Below the pieces are notes generated by a model. It was given only the letters and a program-made list of their open reading frames with translations, ran no database searches and was not told the DNA's origin. 60,358 nucleotides of DNA, from positions 1 to 60,358 of the IMG/VR virus record IMGVR_UViG_3300023179_000114. One strand, given 5' to 3'. Positions within the stretch are counted from its first letter, which is position 1. Every line of letters starts with the position of its first letter. Of this stretch, positions 34,532-40,519 are shown in pieces. The stretch comes from a virus. A program made the translations under genes and the position numbers.

Positions 34532-34780
34532 ATGAAGAAGTTTTCTTTTATTGTTGATGTTGTGGCTGACGAACTGGATCGTGATGAAGTTGCTGGTACT
34601 ATCAGAGATTGCCTGACCAGTAATCTTCCGGGTGATGTTTACTCTAATGTCAAGACAGGAGAGGTCAAGGCGTTCAGTGAACAGGGTTGGAAGGTTTTTC
34701 GTGCTAGGGTTATGGGTATCACGGCAAAGCAGGCTGGTGATGCTCATAATGGTAAGGTAGAGGTTGTCTCTGTTGCCTAA
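34532..34780 (+). CDS. early hypothetical protein
   Basis: 82 aa, MKKFSFIVDVVADELDRDEV to VEVVSVA, alpha/beta. TTGGAGAATGTACC before ATG. Last gene before tRNA-Arg; a 22-nt-spaced CAGTGGTAAATCCGCTGG hairpin-like segment follows the stop. Confidence 0.6.
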   Translation: MKKFSFIVDVVADELDRDEVAGTIRDCLTSNLPGDVYSNVKTGEVKAFSEQGWKVFRARVMGITAKQAGDAHNGKVEVVSVA

Positions 34781-34841
34781 ATAAAATAACAGGTTATAAT
34801 ATCTGGTAGCCAGTGGTAAATCCGCTGGCTGCCAGTATTAT

Positions 34842-34914
34842 GCCCCTGTAGCTCAGTAGATAGAGCGGCGAGCTTCTACCTCGCGGGTCGGGAGTGCAAC
34901 TCTCTCCAGGGGTA
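34842..34914 (+). tRNA. tRNA-Arg (anticodon UCU)
   Basis: Acceptor GCCCCTG/CAGGGGT, D-stem GCTC/GAGC, anticodon stem GCGAG/CTCGC with loop CTTCTAC, T-stem GGGAG/CTCTC. T-loop is TGCAACT (G at 55) and the D-loop lacks GG. Reads AGA. Confidence 0.85.
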
Positions 34915-35499
34915 CTATTTTTCTTGATAATGTATTTCTCTGTGACAATTACTACATAAGATAATACATTTATCTATTTCAGTTTTAATATCTTCTAGAG
35001 AAGCTTTTTTATTTCTGAGCATAGCACCTATTCCATCTGCCTTATTATCTTCTATATGATGGAAATCTAAACATTCTGGTGATGATAATCCGCATTTGCA
35101 ACATGAAGATTTTTGTTTTAACTCTAATACATATCTAGCTTTTTTAGTAAGGTATTTGTATGTATTGGTATGTTCTTTCCTATGACAGTTTGAGCATATA
35201 ATGTCGCATTTATTTATTTCTGCTAATACTATTTCTGTGGAATATCCATGACGAATAAGATTACATACTGTATCTTTTTTTGTCTCTGGATTTCTATGAT
35301 GAAAATCTAGACAATAGAATCTAGTCTCTCCACAGATTTTACATGGGGTAGTCTCTTTAAGATTTTGAACTAGAGTTCTGTTATGATCTTTAGTTTTGTT
35401 CTTATATCTCTGTTTATATACCTTAACTCTGTCAATATTTTTATTAGCCCATTTGGTATTATTGGCTATTTTAGCTTTGCTTGTTTTATTCTTTTTCAT
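34915..35499 (-). CDS. HNH-type endonuclease abutting tRNA-Arg
   Basis: 194 aa. Two tandem Cys/His units: CKICGETRFYCLDFHHRNP with IICSNCHRKEH, and CCKCGLSSPECLDFHHIED with ILCSNCHREIH. Each has the HH and C..C..H ligands of HNH nucleases. The stop codon starts 1 nt beyond the tRNA-Arg 3' end on the opposite strand. A late-type promoter and AGGAGTTACCC lie upstream. Probably a homing gene using the tRNA as target. Confidence 0.8.
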   Translation of the reverse strand: MKKNKTSKAKIANNTKWANKNIDRVKVYKQRYKNKTKDHNRTLVQNLKETTPCKICGETRFYCLDFHHRNPETKKDTVCNLIRHGYSTEIVLAEINKCDIICSNCHRKEHTNTYKYLTKKARYVLELKQKSSCCKCGLSSPECLDFHHIEDNKADGIGAMLRNKKASLEDIKTEIDKCIILCSNCHREIHYQEK

Positions 35500-35517
35500 G
35501 GGTAACTCCTGTATAGA

Positions 35518-35530
35518 TTAATACACCAAA
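35518..35530 (-). promoter_or_regulatory. putative late promoter for HNH gene
   Basis: The minus strand reads TTTGGTGTATTAATC, about 20 nt before the start, then AGGAG. Confidence 0.5.
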
Positions 35531-35573
35531 TCTTAGCAGTACGAGGAGATTTGCCATAAACCTATGGCAGTAA

Positions 35574-35693
35574 AGGACTTAGGAAAAATGAGGCGGGCCG
35601 GATTTGGCGTAAGTTGTTTGCCTATAAGGACTTAGAACAAAATATTTTTCTTGAAGAATCCCTCTTGACTTGTCGATATTAGTAGAGTAGAAT
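35574..35693 (+). promoter_or_regulatory. three-site module 12 plus promoter
   Basis: GGACTTAGGAAAAATG, GGCGGGCCGG, GGCGTAAGTTGTTTGCC, AGGACTTAGAACAAAAT, TTGACT (35665), GTCGATAT, TAGAAT (35688). Confidence 0.8.
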
Positions 35694-35716
35694 CGAAGCA
35701 ACAAAGGGAGAAAACT

Positions 35717-36421
35717 ATGAAAGTTGCAGAGGGTAATGATAAGTTAGGTAAGGGGTGCGTTGTTGTGTCTCGTCCTGTGGGTGATACCTGTCCTAGCGAT
35801 TGCGACTATTTGGGGAATGGTTGTTATGCGGAGCAGACCGAAAAGATTTATCCGGGTGTTCGTCCCGCCGGTATGCAGAATCTTGTGACCGAGAAAAATA
35901 AAATTCGTGCTATGATTTTGGATGCAAATCGTAGGAATAAAAGTATTAGAGTTCACGAAAGAGGAGACTTTTTCCTGAATGGAGAACTTGACCTAGAATA
36001 TGTATCAAACTGGACATGGGCATGTGAGAGTATTTTGGCAGATGGTGAGTCGCTTCCCGATATGTGGTTTTATACTCATATCTATGATAGTCGGCTTGTT
36101 AGTCTGGAAAAGTATATGGCCGTGTATGCTAGTGTGCATGATGATAATGATATGAATGAGGCTAAGAGTCAGGGTTTCAAACTGTTCGCATGGTGTGACA
36201 GCGATATGAAGGTGGCACCGAAACGTCCGAAGCATAAGGCTAAGGCTGACGTTTGGCGAGCATCTTTGCCAAAGTTGGTTGTGCTGAACGGTGAAAAGTT
36301 TATAACGTGTCCTGAGATTCGTCGTGGTCGTGCGATTATTACTTGCACTGGTACAAAAGATAGCATATCGTGCGATATGTGTGTGAAGGGATTAGCAAAC
36401 GTATTGTTTCCTGCTCATTAG
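35717..36421 (+). CDS. conserved phage protein with Cys signature
   Basis: 234 aa. The opening SRPVGDTCPSDCDYLGNGCYAE is a signature I recall from phage and metagenomic proteins of unknown function (DUF7227-like): Cys-rich N-terminus, RVHERGDFF, then a C-terminal CPEIRRG and CDMC pair. The Cys set may hold a metal or Fe-S centre. GGAGAAAACT before ATG; next gene begins 9 nt after the stop. Confidence 0.7.
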   Translation: MKVAEGNDKLGKGCVVVSRPVGDTCPSDCDYLGNGCYAEQTEKIYPGVRPAGMQNLVTEKNKIRAMILDANRRNKSIRVHERGDFFLNGELDLEYVSNWTWACESILADGESLPDMWFYTHIYDSRLVSLEKYMAVYASVHDDNDMNEAKSQGFKLFAWCDSDMKVAPKRPKHKAKADVWRASLPKLVVLNGEKFITCPEIRRGRAIITCTGTKDSISCDMCVKGLANVLFPAH

Positions 36422-36430
36422 GAGAATAGT

Positions 36431-37030
36431 ATGACTACTATGTATGTCGGTAAATATACAGCCAGTGGCAGCAAAAACTCTTTCTATAAAATGAAAGGTA
36501 GACGATACGGCTTCAAAAGTTTTCCTAACAAAAGTTTGGCCGAGTTTGCTCATACTGTTCAGAGCGACTTGTCGGTACCGTTTACTTTTGCTCCGCGTGT
36601 TTATAGTCCGGTGTGCAGGATACGAGTTCCTAACTATTTTGCAGTATCGGACGGTAAGGGTGGGTATAAGGCCGAGGAAAAACTTGTGTTGAGTGATTGG
36701 GGATATTTGACCGAAATTGCCTATCCTTGTAGTTGTAGAAGGTGTGATGGATACTGTTATGAAAATGATCTGTGCGATAAGTATGATGCTATAAATGATC
36801 TGGTGGGTGAAATCTATGATAGTTTTGGTATCAACTATACAGATGCTCATAATGCTAATCTTGGATATGTCAAGCGTGGTAAAAATAAAGTATTAGTGAT
36901 TGTTGACGTTGGGCGTGAGAGCATGGGTGAGATTGGAGAGTATGAGGAACCTTGTTGGGCTGAAGGTAGCGGCGGCGATGAATATGAGTATTGCTCATGC
37001 TACAAATGTGGTGGAGGATATAGTGGCTAA
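36431..37030 (+). CDS. Cys-rich protein with kinase-like loop
   Basis: 199 aa. Residues ~132-168 read GEIYDSFGINYTDAHNANLGYVKRG and KVLVIVDVG, which recalls the HxxNxG and VxxDxG catalytic motifs of kinase-fold proteins, with no clear N-lobe. Cys clusters (CSCRRCDGYC, CSCYKCGG) frame the domain. The kinase reading is tentative. GGAGAATAGT before ATG. Confidence 0.5.
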   Translation: MTTMYVGKYTASGSKNSFYKMKGRRYGFKSFPNKSLAEFAHTVQSDLSVPFTFAPRVYSPVCRIRVPNYFAVSDGKGGYKAEEKLVLSDWGYLTEIAYPCSCRRCDGYCYENDLCDKYDAINDLVGEIYDSFGINYTDAHNANLGYVKRGKNKVLVIVDVGRESMGEIGEYEEPCWAEGSGGDEYEYCSCYKCGGGYSG

Positions 37031-37259
37031 GTATTACATACAGTCTGGCACACTACAACTCATTTACTCTACTAATCAAAAACCTCTGGACGCTGCGGTA
37101 GCAGCATTATGGGAGACTAACAAATTTGATACGCTCGACGAACATTTTTATGTGGATGAAAGAGGATTCAAAGACTATGCTACAGCGTTACCGGATACTA
37201 AAGTATATAAAACTACTAAGGTGGTGAGGAAAGCAGGCTGGAGCCTCGAAGAAGAATAA
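37023..37259 (+). CDS. small protein, GTG start
   Basis: 78 aa from GTG 37023 after GGTGGAGGA, overlapping the previous stop by 8 nt. MAKYYIQSGTLQLIYSTNQK with LDEHFYVDERGF matches short beta-rich phage proteins common in large genomes. A longer upstream extension would lie inside the previous gene. Confidence 0.65.
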   Translation: MAKYYIQSGTLQLIYSTNQKPLDAAVAALWETNKFDTLDEHFYVDERGFKDYATALPDTKVYKTTKVVRKAGWSLEEE

Positions 37260-37282
37260 CTCTCTCCCCAAGTCCTTTGTGA

Positions 37283-37394
37283 GTAAGCACTTAGGACGAA
37301 CGGGGCGGCGACAATTTGACGTAAGTGCTTATGCTTCAACCACTTAGGAAAAACTAAAGTAAGGATTGACAACTACCGATAAACATGGTATGCT
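37283..37394 (+). promoter_or_regulatory. three-site module 13 plus promoter
   Basis: GTAAGCACTTAGGACG, GACGTAAGTGCTTATGC, AACCACTTAGG, TTGACA (37366), CCGATAAA, TATGCT (37389). Confidence 0.8.
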
Positions 37395-37416
37395 CAGTAG
37401 ACGTAAAGGAGAACGA

Positions 37417-37671
37417 ATGATTCAATGGATCGGGGTGCTAGTGGCACTGTTGGGTTTGGCTTATACTGGTGTAAAAGACTATCAGAAGGGAGATATCAAA
37501 CTTCCTAAACTTCCACAAAAACAGTTGACAAAACCTACATTTCCGGTACAATATTGTTTGATGGCGTATGATCCTAATTTAGACAAGGTTTTCTATTTAC
37601 ATGACAATGGCATCTGGTATGACTATGCACCACCTCAACGACGATACTCGACCCCAACGCAACCACAATAA
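37417..37671 (+). CDS. small membrane protein
   Basis: 84 aa from ATG 37417 after AAAGGAGAACG. One N-terminal transmembrane helix (IQWIGVLVALLGLAYTGV), then a Pro/Lys-rich soluble tail (LPKLPQKQLTKPTFPV). The longer frame starts in the promoter. Confidence 0.65.
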   Translation: MIQWIGVLVALLGLAYTGVKDYQKGDIKLPKLPQKQLTKPTFPVQYCLMAYDPNLDKVFYLHDNGIWYDYAPPQRRYSTPTQPQ

Positions 37672-37813
37672 GATCAAAATCAAGGTCAAGCAACCTTGGG
37701 AGTTGAGTACTGGACATCGAGAAGAACGTAATACGTTGTTTGATAACCGCCCCAAGCGTCAGCGAACACGACGAGATATTGACAAGGGGTGGAGAGAAGA
37801 GTATGATATGTAG
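37628..37813 (+). CDS. small basic protein
   Basis: 61 aa from ATG 37628 (MHHLNDDTRPQRNHN), Arg/Lys-rich (RPKRQRTRRDIDKGW). It overlaps the previous gene by 44 nt in another frame, which is unusual here, and ends 5 nt before tRNA-Thr. Start uncertain; no clear SD. Confidence 0.45.
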   Translation, partial: HHLNDDTRPQRNHNKIKIKVKQPWELSTGHREERNTLFDNRPKRQRTRRDIDKGWREEYDM

Positions 37814-37818
37814 GCTTA

Positions 37819-37891
37819 GCCGGTATAACTCAGTTAGCAGAGTGTCAAATTTGTAATTTGAATGTCGTGGGTGCAAATCCTACTACCGGCT
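37819..37891 (+). tRNA. tRNA-Thr (anticodon UGU)
   Basis: Acceptor GCCGGTA/TACCGGC, D-stem ACTC/GAGT, anticodon stem TCAAA/TTTGA with loop TTTGTAA, T-stem GTGGG/CCTAC. T-loop TGCAAAT (G55); D-loop AGTTAGCA has A-G in place of G18-G19. Confidence 0.85.
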
Positions 37892-37892
37892 C

Positions 37893-38159
37893 TCGGGAAT
37901 GGTGTAACGGTAGCACAAGTGACTTTAACCAACTGGAGTGCATTTAGAGAAATCTTAATGTAGAATCTCTCAAATTCGGGGAACGCTTTAAAATGCTAAT
38001 CCCGAGCCAAGCCGGAAACGGAAGGTGTAACGACTTGACGGGAGACGCCTAAAACACAAGTCAAGGCGAAGGTAAAGTCTAGACCACAAACCGATAGGGT
38101 AACGAAAGTTATAGTGGTAAGTGGATCACTTTGTCTAGGTTCAAATCCTAGTTCCCGAA
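37893..38159 (+). tRNA. tRNA-Gln (anticodon UUG) interrupted by a group I intron
   Basis: Exon 1 (37893-37925): acceptor TCGGGAA, D-arm GTGT-AACGGTA-GCAC, AGTGA, CTT. Exon 2 (38122-38159): TGGA, TCACT, TTGT, CTAGG-TTCAAAT-CCTAG, TTCCCGA, A. Joined loop CTTTGGA gives anticodon UUG. U1-A72 fits glutamine tRNAs. The intron lies between positions 34 and 35. Confidence 0.85.
37926..38121 (+). ncRNA. group I self-splicing intron
   Basis: 196 nt ending in G. P1 forms between exon ACUU and GAGU with a U-G pair at the splice site. Core elements in order: AAATTCGGGGAACGC (P), GCTAATCCCGAGCCAAGCC (Q), GGTGTAACGACTTGACGGG (R), AAGGTAAAGTCTAG (S). No gene is inside; the neighbouring HNH gene is outside on the opposite strand. 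Confidence 0.85.
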
Positions 38160-38854
38160 TTTAATTTTTGCCAGTAGCCTCTCCGATTTGGAATTTGTAT
38201 ATCATAAGACTTAGCCCATTTTCGAATAGCGTTATCTGATACTCCGTATCTTTTTGCTATGGTTGTCATGGGGTAAGAATTAACAAGATTTTCCAGTTCT
38301 TCCTTCGACGGTCTGTCTGTTTTTCTCAACCAAGGTTTTGGTCCTCCTCTACCTTTTTTGATTTTAGGAGATTTTTTAAAACGTTTACCAGCATAGGTAT
38401 CTGTTTGACTATGACAATTAGGACATAAGAAACATAAATTATCTAATCTATTATCATTTGGAATTCCATTTTTATGTTCCAGTTGTAGGGATATTTTTTT
38501 ATTATTCCATGTGTCTTTTAGGCCACACTCTGCACATTGGTATGTGATAAGATTATTGCGAATAATTCTGCTTTTGATAGAGCTGCGATTGGATGTGCTG
38601 TTTACACAAAAATATTCTTTATTAGTTTTTTTTGGAGTGAATCGTTTACCTTTATTAGCACTTTTACCCAAAGTAATATGTGATAAATCTATATTTTCAT
38701 CTTTAGCTCTACGCTTAACCGTATGATGGTTTCCTCCTTTATTGTTCATTCCAAAATATCGTAATATATCAGCGATAGTATTAGATCTAGAAACTAATGC
38801 TTTGAACTCCTGTGAGGGAATTGACCATATTATACTTCGTTTTTTTCTATTCAT
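38141..38854 (-). CDS. HNH endonuclease overlapping tRNA-Gln
   Basis: 237 aa. N-terminal helix-turn-helix (IADILRYFGMNNKGGNHHTV). HNH core: CAECGLKDTW, LQLEHKNGIPNDNRLDNL, FLCPNCHSQTDT. C-terminal second helix-turn-helix (IAKRYGVSDNAIRKWAKSY). Its last seven codons read antisense through the T-arm and acceptor of tRNA-Gln exon 2. Close relative at 45755. Late-type promoter and AAGGAGTAAACA upstream. Confidence 0.9.
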   Translation of the reverse strand: MNRKKRSIIWSIPSQEFKALVSRSNTIADILRYFGMNNKGGNHHTVKRRAKDENIDLSHITLGKSANKGKRFTPKKTNKEYFCVNSTSNRSSIKSRIIRNNLITYQCAECGLKDTWNNKKISLQLEHKNGIPNDNRLDNLCFLCPNCHSQTDTYAGKRFKKSPKIKKGRGGPKPWLRKTDRPSKEELENLVNSYPMTTIAKRYGVSDNAIRKWAKSYDIQIPNRRGYWQKLNSGTRI

Positions 38855-38876
38855 TGTTTACTCCTTATTGGTACCA

Positions 38877-38892
38877 TATATAATACACCAAT
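38877..38892 (-). promoter_or_regulatory. putative late promoter for HNH gene
   Basis: The minus strand reads ATTGGTGTATTATAT, about 25 nt before the HNH start. Confidence 0.5.
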
Positions 38893-38942
38893 TTGTTGTC
38901 TTGACAAGTTGGATTATTATGCTATAATAGCCTAGAAAATGA

Positions 38943-39014
38943 TGCCCTGTAGCACAATGGTTGTGCGTTCCGCTGTTAACGGAGTGGTTGTAGGTTCGAG
39001 TCCTACCGGGGCAG
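38943..39014 (+). tRNA. tRNA-Asn (anticodon GUU)
   Basis: Acceptor TGCCCTG/CGGGGCA, D-stem GCAC/GTGC with loop AATGGTT, anticodon stem TTCCG/CGGAG with loop CTGTTAA, T-arm GTAGG-TTCGAGT-CCTAC. Canonical elbow. Confidence 0.9.
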
Positions 39015-39017
39015 TTT

Positions 39018-39104
39018 GGGAACTTGGCAGAGCGGACGAATGCGTCTGATTACTAATCAGAAGAGGGTTAAAATCCTCCGGGGGTTCGAATCCCTCAGTT
39101 CCCG
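39018..39104 (+). tRNA. tRNA-Ser, class II, anticodon ACU
   Basis: Acceptor GGGAACT/AGTTCCC, anticodon stem TCTGA/TCAGA with loop TTACTAA, long variable arm (GAGG/CCTC), T-arm GGGGG-TTCGAAT-CCCTC. Position 34 is A, where tRNA-Ser for AGY normally has G. Confidence 0.8.
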
Positions 39105-39124
39105 TTGTAAGCTATTGAAAATAA

Positions 39125-39234
39125 AAGACTTAGAACAAATCGGGCGGCGAATTTTTGACGTAAGTACTTGAGCCATAACGACTTAGGATTTTCTCAAGAT
39201 TGTGGTTGACAACTGACGATAAGTGTATTAGAAT
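39125..39234 (+). promoter_or_regulatory. three-site module 14 plus promoter for tRNA genes
   Basis: AGACTTAGAACAAATCG, GACGTAAGTACTTGAG, AACGACTTAGG, TTGACA (39206), GACGATAA, TAGAAT (39229). It starts 10 nt before tRNA-Ile. Confidence 0.8.
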
Positions 39235-39243
39235 ACACATCAT

Positions 39244-39323
39244 GCTCCCGTGCCAGTGGTTCCTGGCAATCACTCTTATAAGGTGGTCCGAAAGGGGACT
39301 TGGTTCGATTCCAAGCGGGAGTA
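39244..39323 (+). tRNA. tRNA with anticodon UAU (Ile-type), extended variable arm
   Basis: Acceptor GCTCCCG/CGGGAGT, D-arm CCAG-TGGTTC-CTGG, anticodon stem TCACT/GGTGG around CTTATAA, T-arm CTTGG-TTCGATT-CCAAG. A 12-nt variable segment TCCGAAAGGGGA can form a small stem, which is odd for tRNA-Ile. Confidence 0.65.
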
Positions 39324-39360
39324 TTTATAAGGAACGGAGGCTGGCGTTGAGTTGCGGTAT

Positions 39361-39432
39361 GGCCCGTTAGTATAGAAGTTAGTATATTGGGCTTTCATCC
39401 CGAAGACACCGGAGCGTTACCGGTACGGGCTA
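39361..39432 (+). tRNA. tRNA-Glu (anticodon UUC), aberrant T-loop
   Basis: Acceptor GGCCCGT/ACGGGCT, anticodon stem TTGGG/CCCGA with loop CTTTCAT, T-stem ACCGG/CCGGT. The T-loop AGCGTTA lacks the usual TTC, and the D-loop AGAAGTTA lacks GG. Confidence 0.7.
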
Positions 39433-39439
39433 TTATAAA

Positions 39440-39511
39440 GGGAGATAAAGTTAGATAGCGAACTAGGGGTCTTTTAAACCCCAGAGCAGAGTGCAAGTCT
39501 CTGATCTCCCA
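39440..39511 (+). tRNA. tRNA-Lys (anticodon UUU)
   Basis: Acceptor GGGAGAT/ATCTCCC, D-stem AGTT/AACT, anticodon stem GGGGT/ACCCC with loop CTTTTAA, T-stem CAGAG/CTCTG. T-loop TGCAAGT (G55). A TTGACA box begins 2 nt downstream. Confidence 0.85.
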
Positions 39512-39512
39512 C

Positions 39513-39540
39513 TTGACAAACTGGCTGATTGGTGTATAGT
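39513..39540 (+). promoter_or_regulatory. early promoter
   Basis: TTGACA, 16 nt, TATAGT, directly after tRNA-Lys. Confidence 0.7.
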
Positions 39541-39559
39541 AGGATTCAAAGGAGAGGTT

Positions 39560-39766
39560 ATGATTTACGACGAAGAAAACGATGATTACCAGTATGACTA
39601 CCACGATATTGTGGATGATGTAGATTTTATTGACGATGAAACCTATTATGATGATGGCACCGATGAGCCTTGGATGGGCACAGACGAAGATGAAAATGAA
39701 GTAATGGACAATACCGGTTGGGATAACTATTATCACAATATTACAGATGAACTAATTGACGATTGA
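39560..39766 (+). CDS. extremely acidic protein, second DNA-mimic candidate
   Basis: 68 aa from ATG 39560 after AAGGAGAGGTT. About 30 Asp/Glu, no Lys or Arg, many Tyr (MIYDEENDDYQYDYHDIVDD). An upstream in-frame start lies in tRNA-Lys and is rejected. Similar in composition, not sequence, to the 27018 gene. Possibly mimics nucleic acid to block a host enzyme; target unknown. Confidence 0.7.
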   Translation: MIYDEENDDYQYDYHDIVDDVDFIDDETYYDDGTDEPWMGTDEDENEVMDNTGWDNYYHNITDELIDD

Positions 39767-39777
39767 ATCTCTTCTTA

Positions 39778-39855
39778 ACGGACGCAACTTGGTGGGACAA
39801 GTATTCTATTCTTTCTTTCCTTTCTTTCTAGTACGTTCGAATCGTACCGTCCGTT
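39778..39855 (+). pseudogene. tRNA-like remnant without anticodon arm
   Basis: Acceptor ACGGACG/CGTCCGT, D-arm ACTT-GGTGGGAC-AAGT and T-arm GTACG-TTCGAAT-CGTAC are perfect. Between them lie about 28 nt of nearly pure pyrimidine (TTCTTTCTTTCCTTTCTTTC) that cannot form an anticodon stem. It ends 3 nt before the next ATG. Confidence 0.7.
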
Positions 39856-39858
39856 TTT

Positions 39859-40365
39859 ATGAATGTGATGAATACTATGGTTGATGAATTTCGCCGCACC
39901 GAAGATGGTAAAATTATCCAAGGTGCTAGCCACACTTGTCGAGTGTTAAATCATAAGGTTCGTAACAAAGTTATTATCAAGGCTGTTTGCGATCTGCGTA
40001 AGATTGCAGATGAGTTTGATAGTATCGCTTGCTGCGGAGTAAGCGGCTTGACTGTTGTTCCACAAATAGCAGAAATTCTCAATAAGCATATAGTAGTTAT
40101 TCGTAAGCCAGATGAGAAACGCTATAGTGATTTTTATATTGAAGGTGTTTCTCCATTTCGATATGTTATTGTTGATGATCTAATCTGCTCTGGAGATACT
40201 CTAAAGTGGATCAAGCAAGCAATCTATGAGGATAATCCGAAGGCTCGGTGTGTTGGGTTGTATTGCTATATTCCAGAAGAGTGTGCGTATACTCAGGCAA
40301 CAACCAAAGAATTTGAAGCACGATACCGAATCCCTCTCCTAAATCCTGCTCCAGTAAAGAGTTAG
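39859..40365 (+). CDS. phosphoribosyltransferase
   Basis: 168 aa. YVIVDDLICSGDTLKWI is the PRPP-binding loop of type I phosphoribosyltransferases; CCGVSGLTVVPQIAEIL fits the upstream loop. It could serve nucleotide salvage or link orotate-type bases to PRPP; substrate not predictable. The ATG follows the tRNA-like element with no SD; ATGs at codons 4 and 7 are alternatives. Confidence 0.8.
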   Translation: MNVMNTMVDEFRRTEDGKIIQGASHTCRVLNHKVRNKVIIKAVCDLRKIADEFDSIACCGVSGLTVVPQIAEILNKHIVVIRKPDEKRYSDFYIEGVSPFRYVIVDDLICSGDTLKWIKQAIYEDNPKARCVGLYCYIPEECAYTQATTKEFEARYRIPLLNPAPVKS

Positions 40366-40476
40366 AGCAAATCTGTGCCGCCCGCCGCGTCGTAAGTGCT
40401 TACGCTGCAACACCTTACGGACCGAAATTTTTTCACAAGTTTTCCGCTTGACAAGCCGATAAGTATAGTGTAGAAT
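40359..40476 (+). promoter_or_regulatory. three-site module 15 plus promoter
   Basis: AGAGTTAGAGCAAATC (divergent site 1 overlapping the previous stop), GTCGTAAGTGCTTACG, ACACCTTACGG, TTGACA (40448), GCCGATAA, TAGAAT (40471). Confidence 0.75.
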
Positions 40477-40519
40477 CAGTCTAGTTGAACGAAGAACAAG
40501 TAACACGAAAGGGTTGATT

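Noticed and set aside
34915-39104. An integrase attachment site at the tRNA cluster
   Set aside because: No integrase gene, and the tRNA 3' ends are not repeated elsewhere except for the 25-nt fragment at 46470, whose sequence does not match any complete tRNA here.
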